A stretch of 64,000 nucleotides of DNA from Diplosphaera chodatii (Eukaryota > Chlorophyta > Trebouxiophyceae > Prasiolales > Stichococcaceae): NCBI GenBank assembly GCA_032358165.1, contig JAALGY010000020.1:1736001-1800000 (forward strand), in the 5' to 3' direction. Made by a program: the position numbers and the translations under genes. Every line of letters starts with the position of its first letter. The stretch's first letter is position 1. The notes under the pieces are model-generated. The model ran no database searches. It saw nothing but the letters and a program-made list of their open reading frames with translations, and was not told the origin of the DNA. Of this stretch, positions 13,401 through 29,205 are shown piece after piece.

Positions 13401-14952
13401 GCGCCTACTTCGCTGGGCGCCTGCCCATCAGCCTCACCTATGGCCAGGTGTGCGAGTGCGGCCTGGCATGACTCCGCCACGCTTCTGGGCTTGTTGTACT
13501 GCACCCTGCAATGCTTGCTGCATATTGGCGTCACTTAGTCGCTGTGGCAATGGGAAGGTTCGTTGTGACAGTGACGGGAACTGCGCCGGCAACACACAGC
13601 TGCTGTTGACTTGTTACTGGCAGGTGGGACTCGCAGTAAGCTGCATCAACGAACGTGATGCAGACCCTGCATCCAACGGTATCGCCATGTTGCCCTGCAG
13701 GCAGCGCTGCTGGCTGGGGTCGGGCTGCAGCGGCTGGGGCTGTCCGAGCTGTCGGGCACCCTGGGCCTGCCCTACCCGCAGCTGCTGGCCCTCTTTAACA
13801 AGGTCCGCCGCCAGGCTGCACTGATCTGGCACCCTCGCTCAGTGTGGTTCACATCCTCTGCATGTTGCCACCGGTCAGGGCGATGTCGCCGGGGGCAGGG
13901 TTGGGCATTGGCGGTCAACCAGCCGGGCAACAGCTGGCCAGGGCTGCAGCTGCGACCACCGGCAAGGAGCTGCAGGACGATGCGCACGTCACACTGGTGC
14001 TGCATCGACGCAGATGATGCGGCGGCTGTACGGGCAGCTGCGGGCGGCGGCGGAGGCGGACGTGGCGCGCACGCTGCCGCTGCCCTCCGCGGCGCCGGCC
14101 ATGGCGCCCCACGCAGCCGACATGGACGCCGAGCTGGACGATGCTGCGCAGGTGAGGGTGGCTGGACGGGTGCTGAGGATTTTCCCGGTGTCACTTGTCT
14201 GTGAAGCTTGCCCCGCAAGGAGTAGCATTGGGCTCTGAACGGGAGCAGCCGCACACTGCGGTGCCACCTTGCAAGCCAAGGCCACCTTGCTACCTTCATC
14301 GAGGGTCACATACACACAGTACACATTGTGTTGCCAGCACGAGCTGTAGGTGGCTGTGGGCAATGCAGCCTCATGGGCTGCCACTCGCCACCTTGCTGCC
14401 TGCAGCACCCTTCACGCTGCCGTCCCAGCATCACTGGCGCCCCTGGGGCATGTTGTGAGCGTGCCATGCTGCGCCGCTGCTGCAGGCGGTGCGGGCGGAG
14501 CTGCAGGCGCAGCTGGACCCGGAGGAGCTCGCGCGCTACGCCATACGGGGCGGCGACGCCGACTTCGAGGAGGCGCTGGGCGGCCGCACCCCCAAGAGCG
14601 GCATCGTCAACGTGCGCGCCCAACTTCCCAGGATCCTGAGGCTGGTGGTTGAGACTGCACAGCAGTTTGCAGCACATGCTGCAGCAGCGGCTCGTCATAC
14701 TGGGAAGCACAGCACTCAGCCGCGTTGTGCCTGCATGACGCTCAGGTCCGCACGGCGGACGGCAGCCGGAGGGCGGAGGGCGAGGATGCGAACGGCGTTG
14801 AGGGGGGAGATGGCAGCGTGAGAGGCAAGGGCAAGAAGAAGGGAAAGCAGGGGCAGGATGGGGGGCAGCTGTACAAGCGCAGCGACAAGAAGCGGCGGTC
14901 AGATGGCGGCGGCGGCGGCGGCCGTGGCAGCGGCAAGAAGCGGAAATCGTGA
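7415..14952 (+). CDS. NAT10: RNA cytidine acetyltransferase NAT10/Kre33, 24 exons, 1077 residues
   Basis: Nucleolar enzyme that makes N4-acetylcytidine in 18S rRNA and some tRNAs, using ATP and acetyl-CoA, and is needed for small-subunit assembly. The ATG at 7415 starts MRKKVDSRIRTLVENCV, matching the family N-terminus. The 24 exons run from 7415-7611 to 14746-14952 and close in frame. Domains in order: the N-terminal DUF1726-type region (VKARPSVLWCYKKEL), a helicase module with Walker A GRGKSAALG split by an intron between K and S (9037/9200) and Walker B VIDEAAAIPLP (about 9853-9885), then a GNAT domain (DLIPWTVGQQFQD, RIVRIAVHP, 11497-11609), and a basic tail ending KKRKS typical of nucleolar proteins. 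Length is close to the human protein (about 1025). The second intron (7959-8106) has a GC donor. Tail-to-tail with the CDPK gene. Confidence 0.96.
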
Positions 14953-15542
14953 GTGGGTGTGCAAGTGGTGCTGCCATCTGCAACCGCTCAGAGCCCAGCA
15001 CGGTTTTCCCAACGGTGACAGCAGGGCGGCGAGCATGGCTGACAGGCTGTGCAGCAGATATATTGGCAGTTGTCTGCTGATGTGCGTAGTCACAGCTGCA
15101 GCAGCTGCTTCTGGCTCAGCGCTGGGTGACACAGGTGTTCTGAGGATCCGATGGCATGTTCTTTCGCTTTCAACACCAGTACAGAACAACCGCCAACGGA
15201 GACAACTGGTGACAAAACCCGTGCAACAGTGATCTGTTGCAAGACATGCGTCAGCTCCACGCTGTGCCGCCGCATGCGGACACCAGCCAAGTCCAAATAG
15301 ATGCGACAGTGCATCAAGAGCCACGCAGCAGTATAACCAAAGCGCTGGTGCATTGCTGATGTCGCTTAGCAAGTGCGCACACAGCAGGTCAAGCCCACAA
15401 AGAATAGTATCTGCACCTGGTATGTGCATGGTCGTCTGCAATATTGTGCTGCCCACAATGCCAGTATGTCTTCTCGGGGTTCTCAGCTGCTGATGCTGGC
15501 TGTGAGGCAATCAGCGCATCCCGCTGCACCCCCTACCAAACT
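14953..15542. other. Tail-to-tail intergenic region NAT10/CDPK
   Basis: About 590 bp holding the 3' untranslated regions of the two converging genes. No coding exon or obvious repeat was seen. Confidence 0.5.
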
Positions 15543-19329
<3,787 letters not shown>

Positions 19330-20218
19330 GAGTGTGGGCTGGGAACGTGCTTGCGTGAAGATGGGTAGGGACCAATAGTGCGAAGCACCGATACCTTGCG
19401 GTGAAGCCCTGCATCGCGGCGCACTGCTGTGCCATTCCCGCCGTGAGGGCAGGTGAGCGCACGGTGATCTCCTGCTGATGGGCACCGAATGGTTCGCTAA
19501 ACCTTTGTCAACAGCTTCCTAAGGCCCTGCTGAAAGATCAGAAAGCGCTGGCACGCGTCGTCATGGCTGACAGGCTGATAGGTCTGCAGCAGGTGCAAAC
19601 AAGTTGGTGAGGTCATTGCAGGGCCAGCACTCAGCAATCTCATCGTTCAAGGTGCTGACAGCCCAGGCACCAGCATTGAAGTTATATGGTGAAAACAAGC
19701 AGCCGGGCTACGATCCAGGGAACAGACAGACCTGGAGCTCACCCCTGAAGACCAAAAATATCACTGCTTGCGTTTGGTGGCAGTGGCTGATCGTCTGCTT
19801 CGATTGGTCATCAGGCAGTGTAAAGAGTTTGAGGTGCGACTCTTGGGTCCGCCTTTCTCTTATCCGTGCCTGAGAAGCTCCTGTGTTCTGTGAGCTCCGG
19901 TTGTCCACGACTGTTTGCGTGGATCAGACCATGACACAGACCCAACCGCAGATGCACTCAAGCTGATGCACTTTGGCTTCTGCAACGGGCATAACCACGG
20001 GGTAAACGTCAGGTTGGGCGTTCCAGTGCCGATTGACACGACCAGCCAGAAGCTGACATGAGGTAATCGTGTGCTGGCGAAAGCCCTGGGAATGCAATTC
20101 CTGCGGATCAGCACTTGACTTTCTGGGGCGCAGAGCTGGACGCCTGGATCCTTGCAGCGCCACCGGGTCACTTTGACGCGCGCGAGACCATCAGCTGCAT
20201 CCCAGTCGCTCAATCGAG
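19330..20218. promoter_or_regulatory. Divergent promoter region CDPK/VDAC
   Basis: About 0.9 kb between two head-to-head start codons. It must hold both promoters and 5' untranslated regions. No coding exon was supported; an upstream CDPK exon cannot be excluded because the chosen CDPK start is only the first in-frame ATG. Confidence 0.4.
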
Positions 20219-22385
20219 ATGGCGGTGGCTGGCAAGGTCCCCGCTTTTGGCGACATCGGCAAGGCCACAAAGGGTGAGTTATGATGAGGTTGGCAGTAGA
20301 TGTGGCTGTGGTTTGGTTTACACACGGCCCCAGCGGCGCTCCCTGTGATCCCACAGGTCACTCGATGCCATGCATGCAAAAGCTACAACCCTGTAACCTG
20401 CACACACCGTAAACCCTCAGTGCACAAACTTGCATCCTCTGCGATGGATCCGTGAGGGCGGCACCTTGCGTGGGTCAGCTTGTTTGGTAGGCTGATCAGT
20501 TCCACCAGCATGGGCAGAACACCTGGTGGCGACCCGCAAACCGACTGGTCCCACTGTGCACAGCAGCTGCGAACTTTCGTGCGGTGTCGGAAATGCCCGC
20601 GGGCGAGCCGTGCCCCCAGCTCCGACGGTCACAAGGGGGTTGTGAGTGCCGTGTACAGCCGTTTGTGGCCGCACAGGGGTCAGCATGGGTGACCAGCTGT
20701 GGGGCACAGATGTGCACCTGGTTGGCAGCTGGACTGGGCTTGATCCGACGTCCGGCCTGCTGTGTGCAGAGCTGCTGTACGGCGACCGGGATGGGGTGTT
20801 CATCTTCGAGAAGCAGGCGAAAATCACCACGAAGACGGCTGATGGTGTGGTAAGCGCACCTGGACGCAGGCCGATGCGCTGTTGTCCCGCATCCGGCACA
20901 ATACCCTTGCACCTAATTGACATGACGCTTCAGCAGACCGCTGATGTCTGAGTGCACCATCCCTGCAGGAGTTCGGGCTCACCAGCAAGTTCAAGGACTC
21001 AAAGGTGGAGCAGGAGGTGTCGGCTTCATACAAGGCCGACAAGTATGCCCTGAAGGCCTCTGTCAACCCTGCCGGCAAGGTGGGTGCTTGGCAGTGCGTC
21101 TGAAACCCGTCCAGGAGAGGTGCAGCTTGAGACAGTTGAAGCATATTGTATCGTATATGTCAGCCATGACGACCGAGATTATTGCCTGCAAAACCAACCC
21201 GCTTTCGTAATCCCAGCGGCATGCACTCCCAAATCCGATATAGTACATTTCGGTTTCATGAAATGCAGATCGTCACTACGTTGACACTGACGAACCCAGT
21301 GCCGAACCTGACGCTGGGCATCAGCGGTGCTCTTCCAGACCAATCCTCTGGCAAGGTGCAATTTTGCACCTGAGTGCTGTATGCATGGGCATTCTGCATC
21401 TGCACAGCATTCCGCCTATCAGTACCAGGCTTCAATATGTTCACAGGTGACGAGGTGCACGAAGCAGCTGACGCCAGACTCCCTGTGCACTGCAGCTCAC
21501 GCTGGACTATGCCGTGCCAAACCTGACGCTGAAGAGCAGCACCACACTGACATCGAACCCGGTGGTCAACGTGGCTGCGTCGACGGGGTACAAGGGCGGC
21601 GTCTTTGGCGTGTCGGGCGTCTACGACTCCAAGTCCGCCAGCGTGTCCAGCTGGGAGGCGGCAGCCGGCTACACCAGCCTGGATTACCAGGTACTGCCTG
21701 TGTGAGGCTATCGTGTGCTGGCCGCAGGAACGTGCAGCAGACAGGACAACCGGGTAGCCATTGCAGGGCATTGCTTATGCAGCAGCACTGTGCCGTTGTC
21801 AACTTTTGACCGTATTGGTTGCTGCGACCAGACGCTGCTACAGCCTGAGCTTGCGTTTCATGTCTGTAGGTGGCGGCCTCGCTGAACAACTCGGACCTGG
21901 CGAAGCTGGCGTACACGCACAACCTGGACAGGTCAGCCTCGGTGGGCGCCGAGGTGTCCAAGAAGGTCACCGACTCAGCAGAGTCACCCACCAAGTTCTC
22001 GGTCGGCTACGCCAAGCGCCTCCAGGGTGGCGGCCTCGCCAAGGCGCGCCTCGACAATGCCGGTGAGCCGCTGGAGCTGCAGTGTTGGACCACATGTTGT
22101 GGTGGCGAGGCTGTATGATTTGGGCCAGTTTATGTAGGTGCAGCTCATGACACGCATCTTGGATGCAGGCTTGTGCACAGCTTGACTACCCCGCCCAAGG
22201 TCCCAGCAGGTTTCATATGTGCATAACCATGATCCCGGACTCACTTCTTGATTGCAGGCATCGCAGCACTGCTGTACTCGGCAGAGGTGCAGCAGAACAC
22301 GAAGGTCACGCACGCAGTGCAGTTCGATGTCACCAACCCCAACACGCCGCCAAAGTATGGCTTTGCGCTGGACCTCAAGGCCTGA
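20219..22385 (+). CDS. VDAC: Voltage-dependent anion channel (mitochondrial porin), 7 exons, 282 residues
   Basis: Beta-barrel channel of the outer mitochondrial membrane that passes ATP, ADP and small metabolites. Exons 20219-20273, 20770-20849, 20969-21079, 21269-21355, 21496-21690, 21870-22062 and 22258-22385 (stop TGA) total 283 codons, the usual VDAC size (about 275-285). The start MAVAGKVPAFGDIGKATKEL is the typical porin N-terminal helix followed by the first strands. Further signs are alternating hydrophobic strands such as LTLDYAVPNLTLKSS, GYKGGVFGVSGVYDS and FSVGYAKRLQGGGLAKARL, and an ending in YGFALDLKA close to the C-terminal strand. Cytochrome c follows on the same strand 0.7 kb downstream. 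Confidence 0.93.
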
Positions 22386-23100
22386 GCTGCACCTGGACGG
22401 CAAGGCAGCAGCCGCAGCGGCAGGATGCGCTGGCAGCGAGTTGGCTGGAAGGAGGAGGGCTCTTGAAGCATGCGAGCACGGTTGCGCATGCATGGGCGCA
22501 GGCTGCATGCAGCCTGCGCTGTCAGCTCACCTGACGAGGCTTGGGACGGCGAGGATGTGAATGACCATTCAGCACTTGTGGTGTTGGCACCCCTTGTTTC
22601 CTTGTGCGGGTTGCCCTGCGCATGGACGGCTCTGGATCTCTGTGTCATCAGTACAGACGGACACAGTTGCAGCAGCATATCTTGCACTGGGCGTGATGTA
22701 ACATGTGGGCATACTGCTGACATGCCGGTGCCCCTTTGATGCAATCTCGTTAGTCAGCGTGTCTACGCTACACCCTGCTGTGATGGGCGGCCTTGCGACG
22801 TCACACTTCAGTGCGTCGTTTGCGTTAGCTGCTTGTCCGAGCGTTGCTGCGACACAGTTAACAAGGTTGAGCTCGGTCTGTGGTAAGGCGCGGACGTCCT
22901 TTTCGGGTGAGTTGAGTAATTTCGTTCGGGCCATCCATGTTGACGGATTCGCCAGCTATATGACGCAACTAGATTGCTTGAATGCAACACAGTTCTCTAT
23001 CTCAGCAATGCCGTGAGGTGCATTTTGGTTGACACGGTGCTTGGCAGTACTCTCCAAAACGGTTGCTCACCACTATGATGGGAGCTGGGCTGCAGGCATA
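22386..23100. other. Intergenic region VDAC to cytochrome c
   Basis: About 715 bp holding the VDAC 3' region and the cytochrome c promoter. A TGTAA motif, the usual green-algal poly(A) signal, lies at about 22697. A 300-bp open frame here begins at GTG and has no family likeness; I leave it out. Confidence 0.45.
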
Positions 23101-24549
23101 ATGTCATCGTTTTCAGAGGCGCCGGAGGGGGACACCAAGAAGGGCGAGAAGGTGAGCATGTATCAGCGTGCGTTACTGTTCCAATACATTAGGCGAAGAT
23201 GGGAGGCGTGCCGCGTCGGGAGCCCGCCCATTGCACTACAACATGTTGGGGCAACCGCAGCGCCAGGCTGCAATAGACAGCTGGGGCAAAGCTCGCGCTG
23301 TTCTTAATGACGTGACCAAGCCAACAGATTGGGTGCTTGTTAAATGCACTGCAGATTTTCAAGACCAAGTGCTCTCAGTGCCATGTGGCGGAGAAGGTGA
23401 GTTGGACAGCTGCTGCTTTCCTTTGTGCATGCCTGGCTACTCACTCGAGCATGCTTGACAAACTTACGTGGTTGGTGCGGCGCTTATGTCATATGTTGTG
23501 TTCTGCAGGGCGGTGGCCACAAGCAGGTATGCCCTTTGGTGGTGTTGACTGCAACCCTAGACTGCTGGCTGGCAATGGCTGGCCATTGCCATGTTCATTC
23601 GCAGTCTGGACTTTTGCCGATCCACATTTGCCTGCTCGGTCCAGCACATAGCCAGCACGATAGGCATCGTGCTGATTATGGCAGACCAACAACATTGTGC
23701 TGTCCTCCATCAACGCAGGGTCCCAACCTTGGGGGCATCTTTGGCAGGCAGTCAGGTGAGATGGCGATGCTGCTCTGCTCGGCTTGCATGATTGCCACGT
23801 CGTGTGCCCTCGTGGGTGCTGTTTACCGTGCACCTCAGCACCTATGCGCACTGCAGCAAGTGGCCGGGGCTTGGCGCAGCAGCGGCCGGCTAGAATAGCA
23901 CGCACGAGCAACGAGGCTGGCACCGAGGCTGGCATCGAGGCAGGCGATGAATGCAGTACATGAACACGTGCAGGCACGGTGGAGGGCTTTTCATACTCGA
24001 AGGCCAACAAGGAGAAGGCCGTGCACTGGGCAGAGGATACACTGTATGACTACCTGCTGGTGAGTGGGGATTTTGCCTCTGCACTGTCCTGCAGATGCAC
24101 CAGCACGGCAGCAACAGCGTGCGCACTGCAGCAGACAGCAGTCATGGTGTTATCAGACGGCGCCACATTCCTGCTGTCTATTGGCAGGCACCAAAGAAGT
24201 ACATTCCAGGCACGAAGATGGTGTTCCCAGGGCTGAAGAAGCCGCAGGACCGAGCGGTGAGCACATGCAGGATGCTGGTGCCATGCACTGCTTCAAGAGC
24301 TGTGTCATTAGGCCATGAGTAGCACATGAATAGCCAAACGTCGGCTCAAGCTTGGTGTTCAATGCTGCATTCGTCTTTGTCCGCAGGACCTGATCTCCTA
24401 CCTGAAGGTAAGAGTCTGATTTAGGTGTTTGTGTGGTGCATGTATACGCGAGAGGTACCCACCATGACTGAGCCACATGCCGTGCCCAGTGGACTGTGGC
24501 TCACATATCATCATGCTGCTACAGGAGGCGACAGCATAAGTAGTAGGTG
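23101..24549 (+). CDS. CYC: Cytochrome c, mitochondrial, 8 exons including 18-, 21- and 15-nt exons, 112 residues
   Basis: Soluble haem protein carrying electrons from complex III to complex IV in the intermembrane space. Exons 23101-23151, 23355-23396, 23509-23526, 23719-23755, 23974-24059, 24188-24256, 24387-24407 and 24535-24549 (stop TAA) sum to 113 codons, exactly plant cytochrome c size. The haem site is KCSQCH in exon 2. Exon 3 is only 18 nt (GGGHKQ). Exon 4 gives [13 protein letters not shown], exon 5 the FSYSKANK segment, and exon 6 [20 protein letters not shown] with the axial methionine. The last exons give DLISYLK and EATA. Such division of a 336-nt frame is unusual. Every junction is in phase with gt...ag borders. 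Confidence 0.96.
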
Positions 24550-24980
24550 TTTGGGCGCCGGCGGCAGGACGATCTGTCGTTGCAGCTGTGGTGGCCTGCT
24601 GTCTCCAGTGGAGGTGCTATGGACGACTCCGGGGTATTTTTGGGGTTTACAGTGCCCTTGCACTGCATCACTCGTGCTGGACAGCGTTGCGACCAGATCT
24701 GAGAGTGTCAGCACTATGTCCAGCTGGGTGCCTGTGGTCAGGTGATTTGTTAGGTAGCATTATTTCGTCAGCCTTGGCCAGATGTAAGCATCTGTCTGAG
24801 GGTCCTTCTCCCCTGGCATCATGGTTTTGCGCTCGCCATTTACATCGGCAAGCTGATGGCCAGGCCACTGTTGTATCCTGATGTGACACGATAGCTCGAT
24901 CTATGGGGATGCATGTCCAGTGCACGGAGCATGCGCCCACAAAGTCCCGACAACCTGATCCCTAGCCTACCAGTGCAACG
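24550..24980. other. Tail-to-tail intergenic region cytochrome c/IDH
   Basis: About 430 bp. TGTAA at 24783-24787 (+) suits cytochrome c polyadenylation and TTACA at 24840-24844 (TGTAA on -) suits the IDH gene, so the two transcripts may overlap at their ends. Confidence 0.4.
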
Positions 24981-27451
24981 CTAGTCCATCTTGTCAATGA
25001 TAGCCCTCGTGAACTCTGAGGTTTTGGCCTTCCCGCCCAGGTCGCCTGTGCGGTATTTGCCCTCCGCGATGACCCCCAGCACGGCATCCTACAAGCACAC
25101 TTTCACGCTTACACACTCGGGCGCATTTTGGCAGAGTTGAACCAAAGCATTATCCAGTGCGACATCGCACTCGACAGGCACATCGTGTTGGCGCAGGAGC
25201 ACACCTGGATGTTGTCTGCGTGCTCGTTCAGGTTGATGTGCCGCAGCATCATGCATGCTGCATGAGCAATAGCGAGGCGTCACGATGGTGCCAGAAGCGT
25301 TACTCATACACGAATGTGATGCCAACAGGGCAGGAGTGTTGAGCAGGTAGAAGACAGACACACCTGACAACAGGATGGCAGTGGGGTTGGCCAAGTCCTT
25401 GCCCGCGATGTCAGGCGCTGTGCCGTGCACTGCCTCCATCAGCGCCAGCCCGCCAGCACCTGCATGCACACAGCGCATGCTGTGGGTGCTGATGTCCGAG
25501 CTGGGGTACAAGTGGCGGAGGTTGCAACAGCAACGGCGCCATGTTTCCATGTGCCACTGACGAGGTTGTGAGGGTTAGAGGGAGCGGTCTGGGTGATACA
25601 CACCAACATTTGCCGATGGTGTCAGGCCCAGGCCGCCAATGAGGCCAGCGCACAGGTCGCTGATGATGTCACCCTGCAGCATTGTAGCAGACGCATTTGC
25701 TTTGCCTCTCATACAACTCAATTTTTTGCTGGCGGACAGGACACATCAACTATTGCACAGAAGCAGCGGCTAGCGACTTACGTAGAGGTTTGGCATCAGC
25801 TGCAATGGCAACAAAAATACTCATCAGCTTTGTGAACAAGGTATATACACAATCTGAACAATGCGCACACGTAAGCGGTACGTGCAACGCACCAGCATGT
25901 CATATTGTGTCGGGTCTCGTACGAGCTGCATGCATGCGTTGTCTACGATGACCTCGTGGTACACGATGTCAGGGTACCTGCAGGCACCGTCCCCAAGGAC
26001 GTCAGGGCTTAGTAGATCTGCGGTCCGCTTGCAGTTGCAGCAGCCCAAGCATTTGCAGCTGCACAGTGCCCGACTGGTCGTACAATGGGTCAAGCCATCA
26101 TGCAAAACACTTGAAAGCCCACTTCTCTGCCACCTCCCGTGCGCAGCGGATGAACAACCCGTCCGCCAGCTTCATGATATTCTGCAGAAAGCCAGCAAAA
26201 TGGCGCTCAGCAGCACACAGGGTTGTCACAGCAGAACTGCATCTTGACCATACCTTGACAGCATACTGGTGAGCGAAGCAGATCGGACAGCAGACGCACC
26301 GCTTTGTGGACGGCCGTGACTCGCTTGCGTCCATTGTCCCGGGCATACTGGAATGCGTACTCTGCCACCCGCATGCTGGCTGGCCGTGTGATCACCTTCA
26401 GTCATCAGACGACATAGTCGTGGAGCGGTTGTGGACATGCTGTGTCTTTGGTGATCGGATTGCTGCTGGCAAGCTGTTCAGCCAGTCCATATGCAGATAG
26501 ATCAGACCAAGACCACCTTAAGTGACTCCACAACTCCAGGAACCACTTCGTGCTCCAGCCCCGAGTACTCGCCCTCTGTGTTCTCACGGATGGTGATCAA
26601 ATCCACGCCATCATATTTAGTCTTATATCTGCGTTCAACAACCTCGTCATTAGCTGGTCCGAGTCCAAATTCACAGACAATGGTGAACTTGAGTCAAACT
26701 GCAGGAGAGTTCTGTCACCCGAAGCACCATGCAACATAGGCATGAAGCACTCAGCCGAGGGCGCACCCAGGTATCGACAAGCACGGTCGCACGTTGGCAT
26801 ACAGCTGCAGCTCTTTCCGCAGCGTCAGGTTCAAGCTGCGGAAGCCCTTGCCTATTGGGGTCGTCATTGGTGCCTTCAGCCCAATTTTGTGCTTCTGCAG
26901 CAGTGTAGCGCCACAAGCGTTGGGCATCAGCTTGCAGATAGGAGGCATTTCAGGGCAGGAGCGCAAGCCGCTGCCCTGTGGCACTGGTCATTGGTTGATT
27001 CAAGTAGGGGTCCTACCAGCACGGAGTCCAAGTTTTCCCTGGTGATGAAAGAGTTGGTACGGGGGTCCACTTGCTCAGCGATATCCTGCTCGTCCCACAC
27101 GATTGGCACGCCGCCGGCCGTGAAGATCTGCAGTGCATGGGATGTCCCGTGTGACCGCATACTGGCTGTTGTACGAAATCATCAAGGGCGTGGTCTGCAT
27201 GCATGTTTGCATGCAATTGCTCGCTTTGGGTGCAATTCATGCATCAAACAATATGTTGTGGCACTGCAAGGTCAACAAGCTGACATGAAGGGCCTGCTCG
27301 CCTTCTTGACCGACTCGCAGATCTCAGGGCCGATGCCATCGCCAGTGAACAGGGTGGCAGTGATCTTCTCATTGCCGCTGGCAAACCCGCGCTGGTTCTG
27401 TTTGGCGGCAGCGCGGAGCGCAGCACCAGCCGCTCTGCCGGCCCTCAGCAT
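24981..27451 (-). CDS. IDH5: NAD-dependent isocitrate dehydrogenase, catalytic subunit, 12 exons, 365 residues
   Basis: Mitochondrial matrix enzyme of the citric acid cycle; the catalytic subunit of the heteromeric NAD-IDH, like plant IDH5/IDH6. Exons 27451-27302, 27127-27017, 26894-26767, 26628-26517, 26395-26300, 26181-26111, 25977-25893, 25799-25782, 25673-25604, 25459-25364, 25257-25205 and 25088-24981 give an exact frame. The start [17 protein letters not shown] is an arginine/alanine-rich presequence. Then follow [82 protein letters not shown] and [19 protein letters not shown], all diagnostic. Exon 8 is only 18 nt (LMPNLY). Intron 1 has a GC donor (GCGAGC). Head-to-head with its regulatory partner at 33566. 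The symbol is by plant analogy. Confidence 0.95.
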
Positions 27452-27668
27452 AGCTCACTTTGCCGTCTGAATCCTCTAAGCTGGCGCTGTCAAGCTGCAC
27501 TATCAGCTGGTGGTTCCGCCCCGATCCCACGCTGCAGTGTGAAGACCTAAGCAGCAATCAGCTTGCACAACATCCAAGATCAGTGTCTACCAACACTTCC
27601 CTTGCAAGCCTGTTCGCGGCAAATGCTAGCAACTAGGCTCATGCTCCTCGACACACGTTGCAAATGCA
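27452..27668. promoter_or_regulatory. Left half of the IDH bidirectional upstream region
   Basis: About 217 bp lie between the catalytic IDH start codon and the transposon target-site copy. This is presumably the proximal promoter and 5' untranslated region of the catalytic gene, now cut off from the other half at 33225-33565. Confidence 0.5.
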
Positions 27669-27675
27669 GCAATGG
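27669..27675. repeat. Target-site duplication, left copy (GCAATGG)
   Basis: The 7 bp directly outside the left terminal inverted repeat. The identical 7 bp in the same orientation directly follow the right terminal repeat at 33218-33224. Confidence 0.8.
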
Positions 27676-28208
27676 CAGTCATGTAGGGCACCTTAACACT
27701 AGGCAAGAAAGGGTGGTTTTGATAGCAGAATTTCAGTGGGGCTGTGCCGATTGATAGCTGGTCCTGTGCAGATTGATAGCTGCGAACGCGGCTAAGTGCC
27801 GCCAGCACACAGCCCCTCAACATGCGCGACCCGTCTCAGAACATACTTTGCCATCTTGTCGGGGCCATCTGGTAGGGTGTGACCTCTCGCACCGGCGATG
27901 CGGCACGCTATACCGTCCTGCGTCGAGGACCCTCCGGCAGCTAAACCGGCAGCAGTCGAGGCCCACGCACAGTGACAGCCCCGCGTGCCGCAGCGGCGAA
28001 GGCTGGACAGTCCTGAGACTGCACTTTGCCGGGCAGACATGCGGTGGGGGCCTAGGCTGGCCGTGCACGGGTGTTTTTGGTCTGCAGGCTTGTCAGGCAT
28101 GGCGTCGTGCTGCGCGCGCCTTGGGCAAATGCAGCAGGTGAGCGGCAACCTGGGAGTGGGTCTGGCATCAGCAGCACCTTCTGTGCGGCTGTGCGCCCCG
28201 TACGCCTG
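27676..28208. repeat. Left terminal inverted repeat
   Basis: Matches 33217-32694 in reverse complement almost base for base; a 9-bp insertion near 28005 is the only length difference. It contains two copies of the 12-mer gattgatagctg at 27749-27760 and 27771-27782, a possible transposase-binding subterminal repeat. Open frames within it show no known protein. Confidence 0.88.
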
Positions 28209-29155
28209 AGTCTGCAGCGACATCGAAGCCTTTGCTCTGAGTCGGGTTGGGCGCGTCTCCGGGCTGTTAGCTGCCTGTCTGCGGCCGACTGCCCATCCGG
28301 GACGTCTAACTGGGCTTTACAGTCATATTACGTGCCCGCAACGATGCTTCCTGTCCCATCGGGCTGCTACTAGAAGGATTGCCTCCATGCACATCCATCA
28401 GATGCGATGCCCAGGTTCCATCGGTTGCATGAGAGAGCTGTCAAGCGAGCAAACAAGGCTCCCGCGTGATGCCATCACCCCCTGTAGGCCCTTTTACGTG
28501 CGGGCAACATTGGCACGTCGCAAAGCTGAAGCATTACATTGCACAACGCCCTGCGCTGCACATGCGCTTTCAGTGTTGGGAACCAGCATGGAAGCAGCTG
28601 CTGCTGTCAGCAAAGGCCTGAAACTGCCCACAGCAGATTGTCAGCTCCAGAAGCACCCGCAGATTGCTGGCGTGTAGCAGGTGCAGCACTGAGCATCAGC
28701 GCCATGGACGATCCACCACCGACAGCCGCAACCAGGCCAGCTGCTGTTGCAACTGTTGCCCTGTAACCGTTCAGACCCTACAGATACACACTCACAAAGT
28801 GTCCCGTTGCTTCTCAGTATGTGGCAGCCTCACTGTCATATGTACCAGCAGCGCAACATGCGTCAAGCTGCAACATACATCTACGCCAATGCTTGCACCT
28901 GCCATTTGGCTGCACCTCTCTCCTCTCTAGGATGTCCAGCTGCCTCTGCACGGGCAGCGAAGATTTCAGCTGCTTTTGCCTACAGACTGTACAGCACCCC
29001 TGAGTGCACATGGGATGGTCCTGTGCGGACGCTTGTACGCCTAACATGAAGTCTTGGCTGAACGCGAGCAGCTGAAGTGTTGTTGCTAAAGTGTTGCTGG
29101 TGCACGTGTATTGCATGTGCGGCCTGCAACACCATTGCTGGTTGCCAGCGGAAGA

Positions 29156-29205
29156 CACCTGGACTGAAAACCTGCACCTGGACTGGAAACCTGCACCTGG
29201 ACTGG
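29156..29205. repeat. Short tandem repeat, 19-bp unit, about 2.6 copies
   Basis: Unit cacctggactggaaacctg at 29156-29174 (one mismatch), 29175-29193 and a partial copy at 29194-29205, inside the transposon. Confidence 0.75.

Noticed and set aside
26550..27470. 306-codon open frame on +
   Set aside because: It lies antisense over five verified IDH catalytic exons and their introns; it has no family likeness and ignores splice sites.
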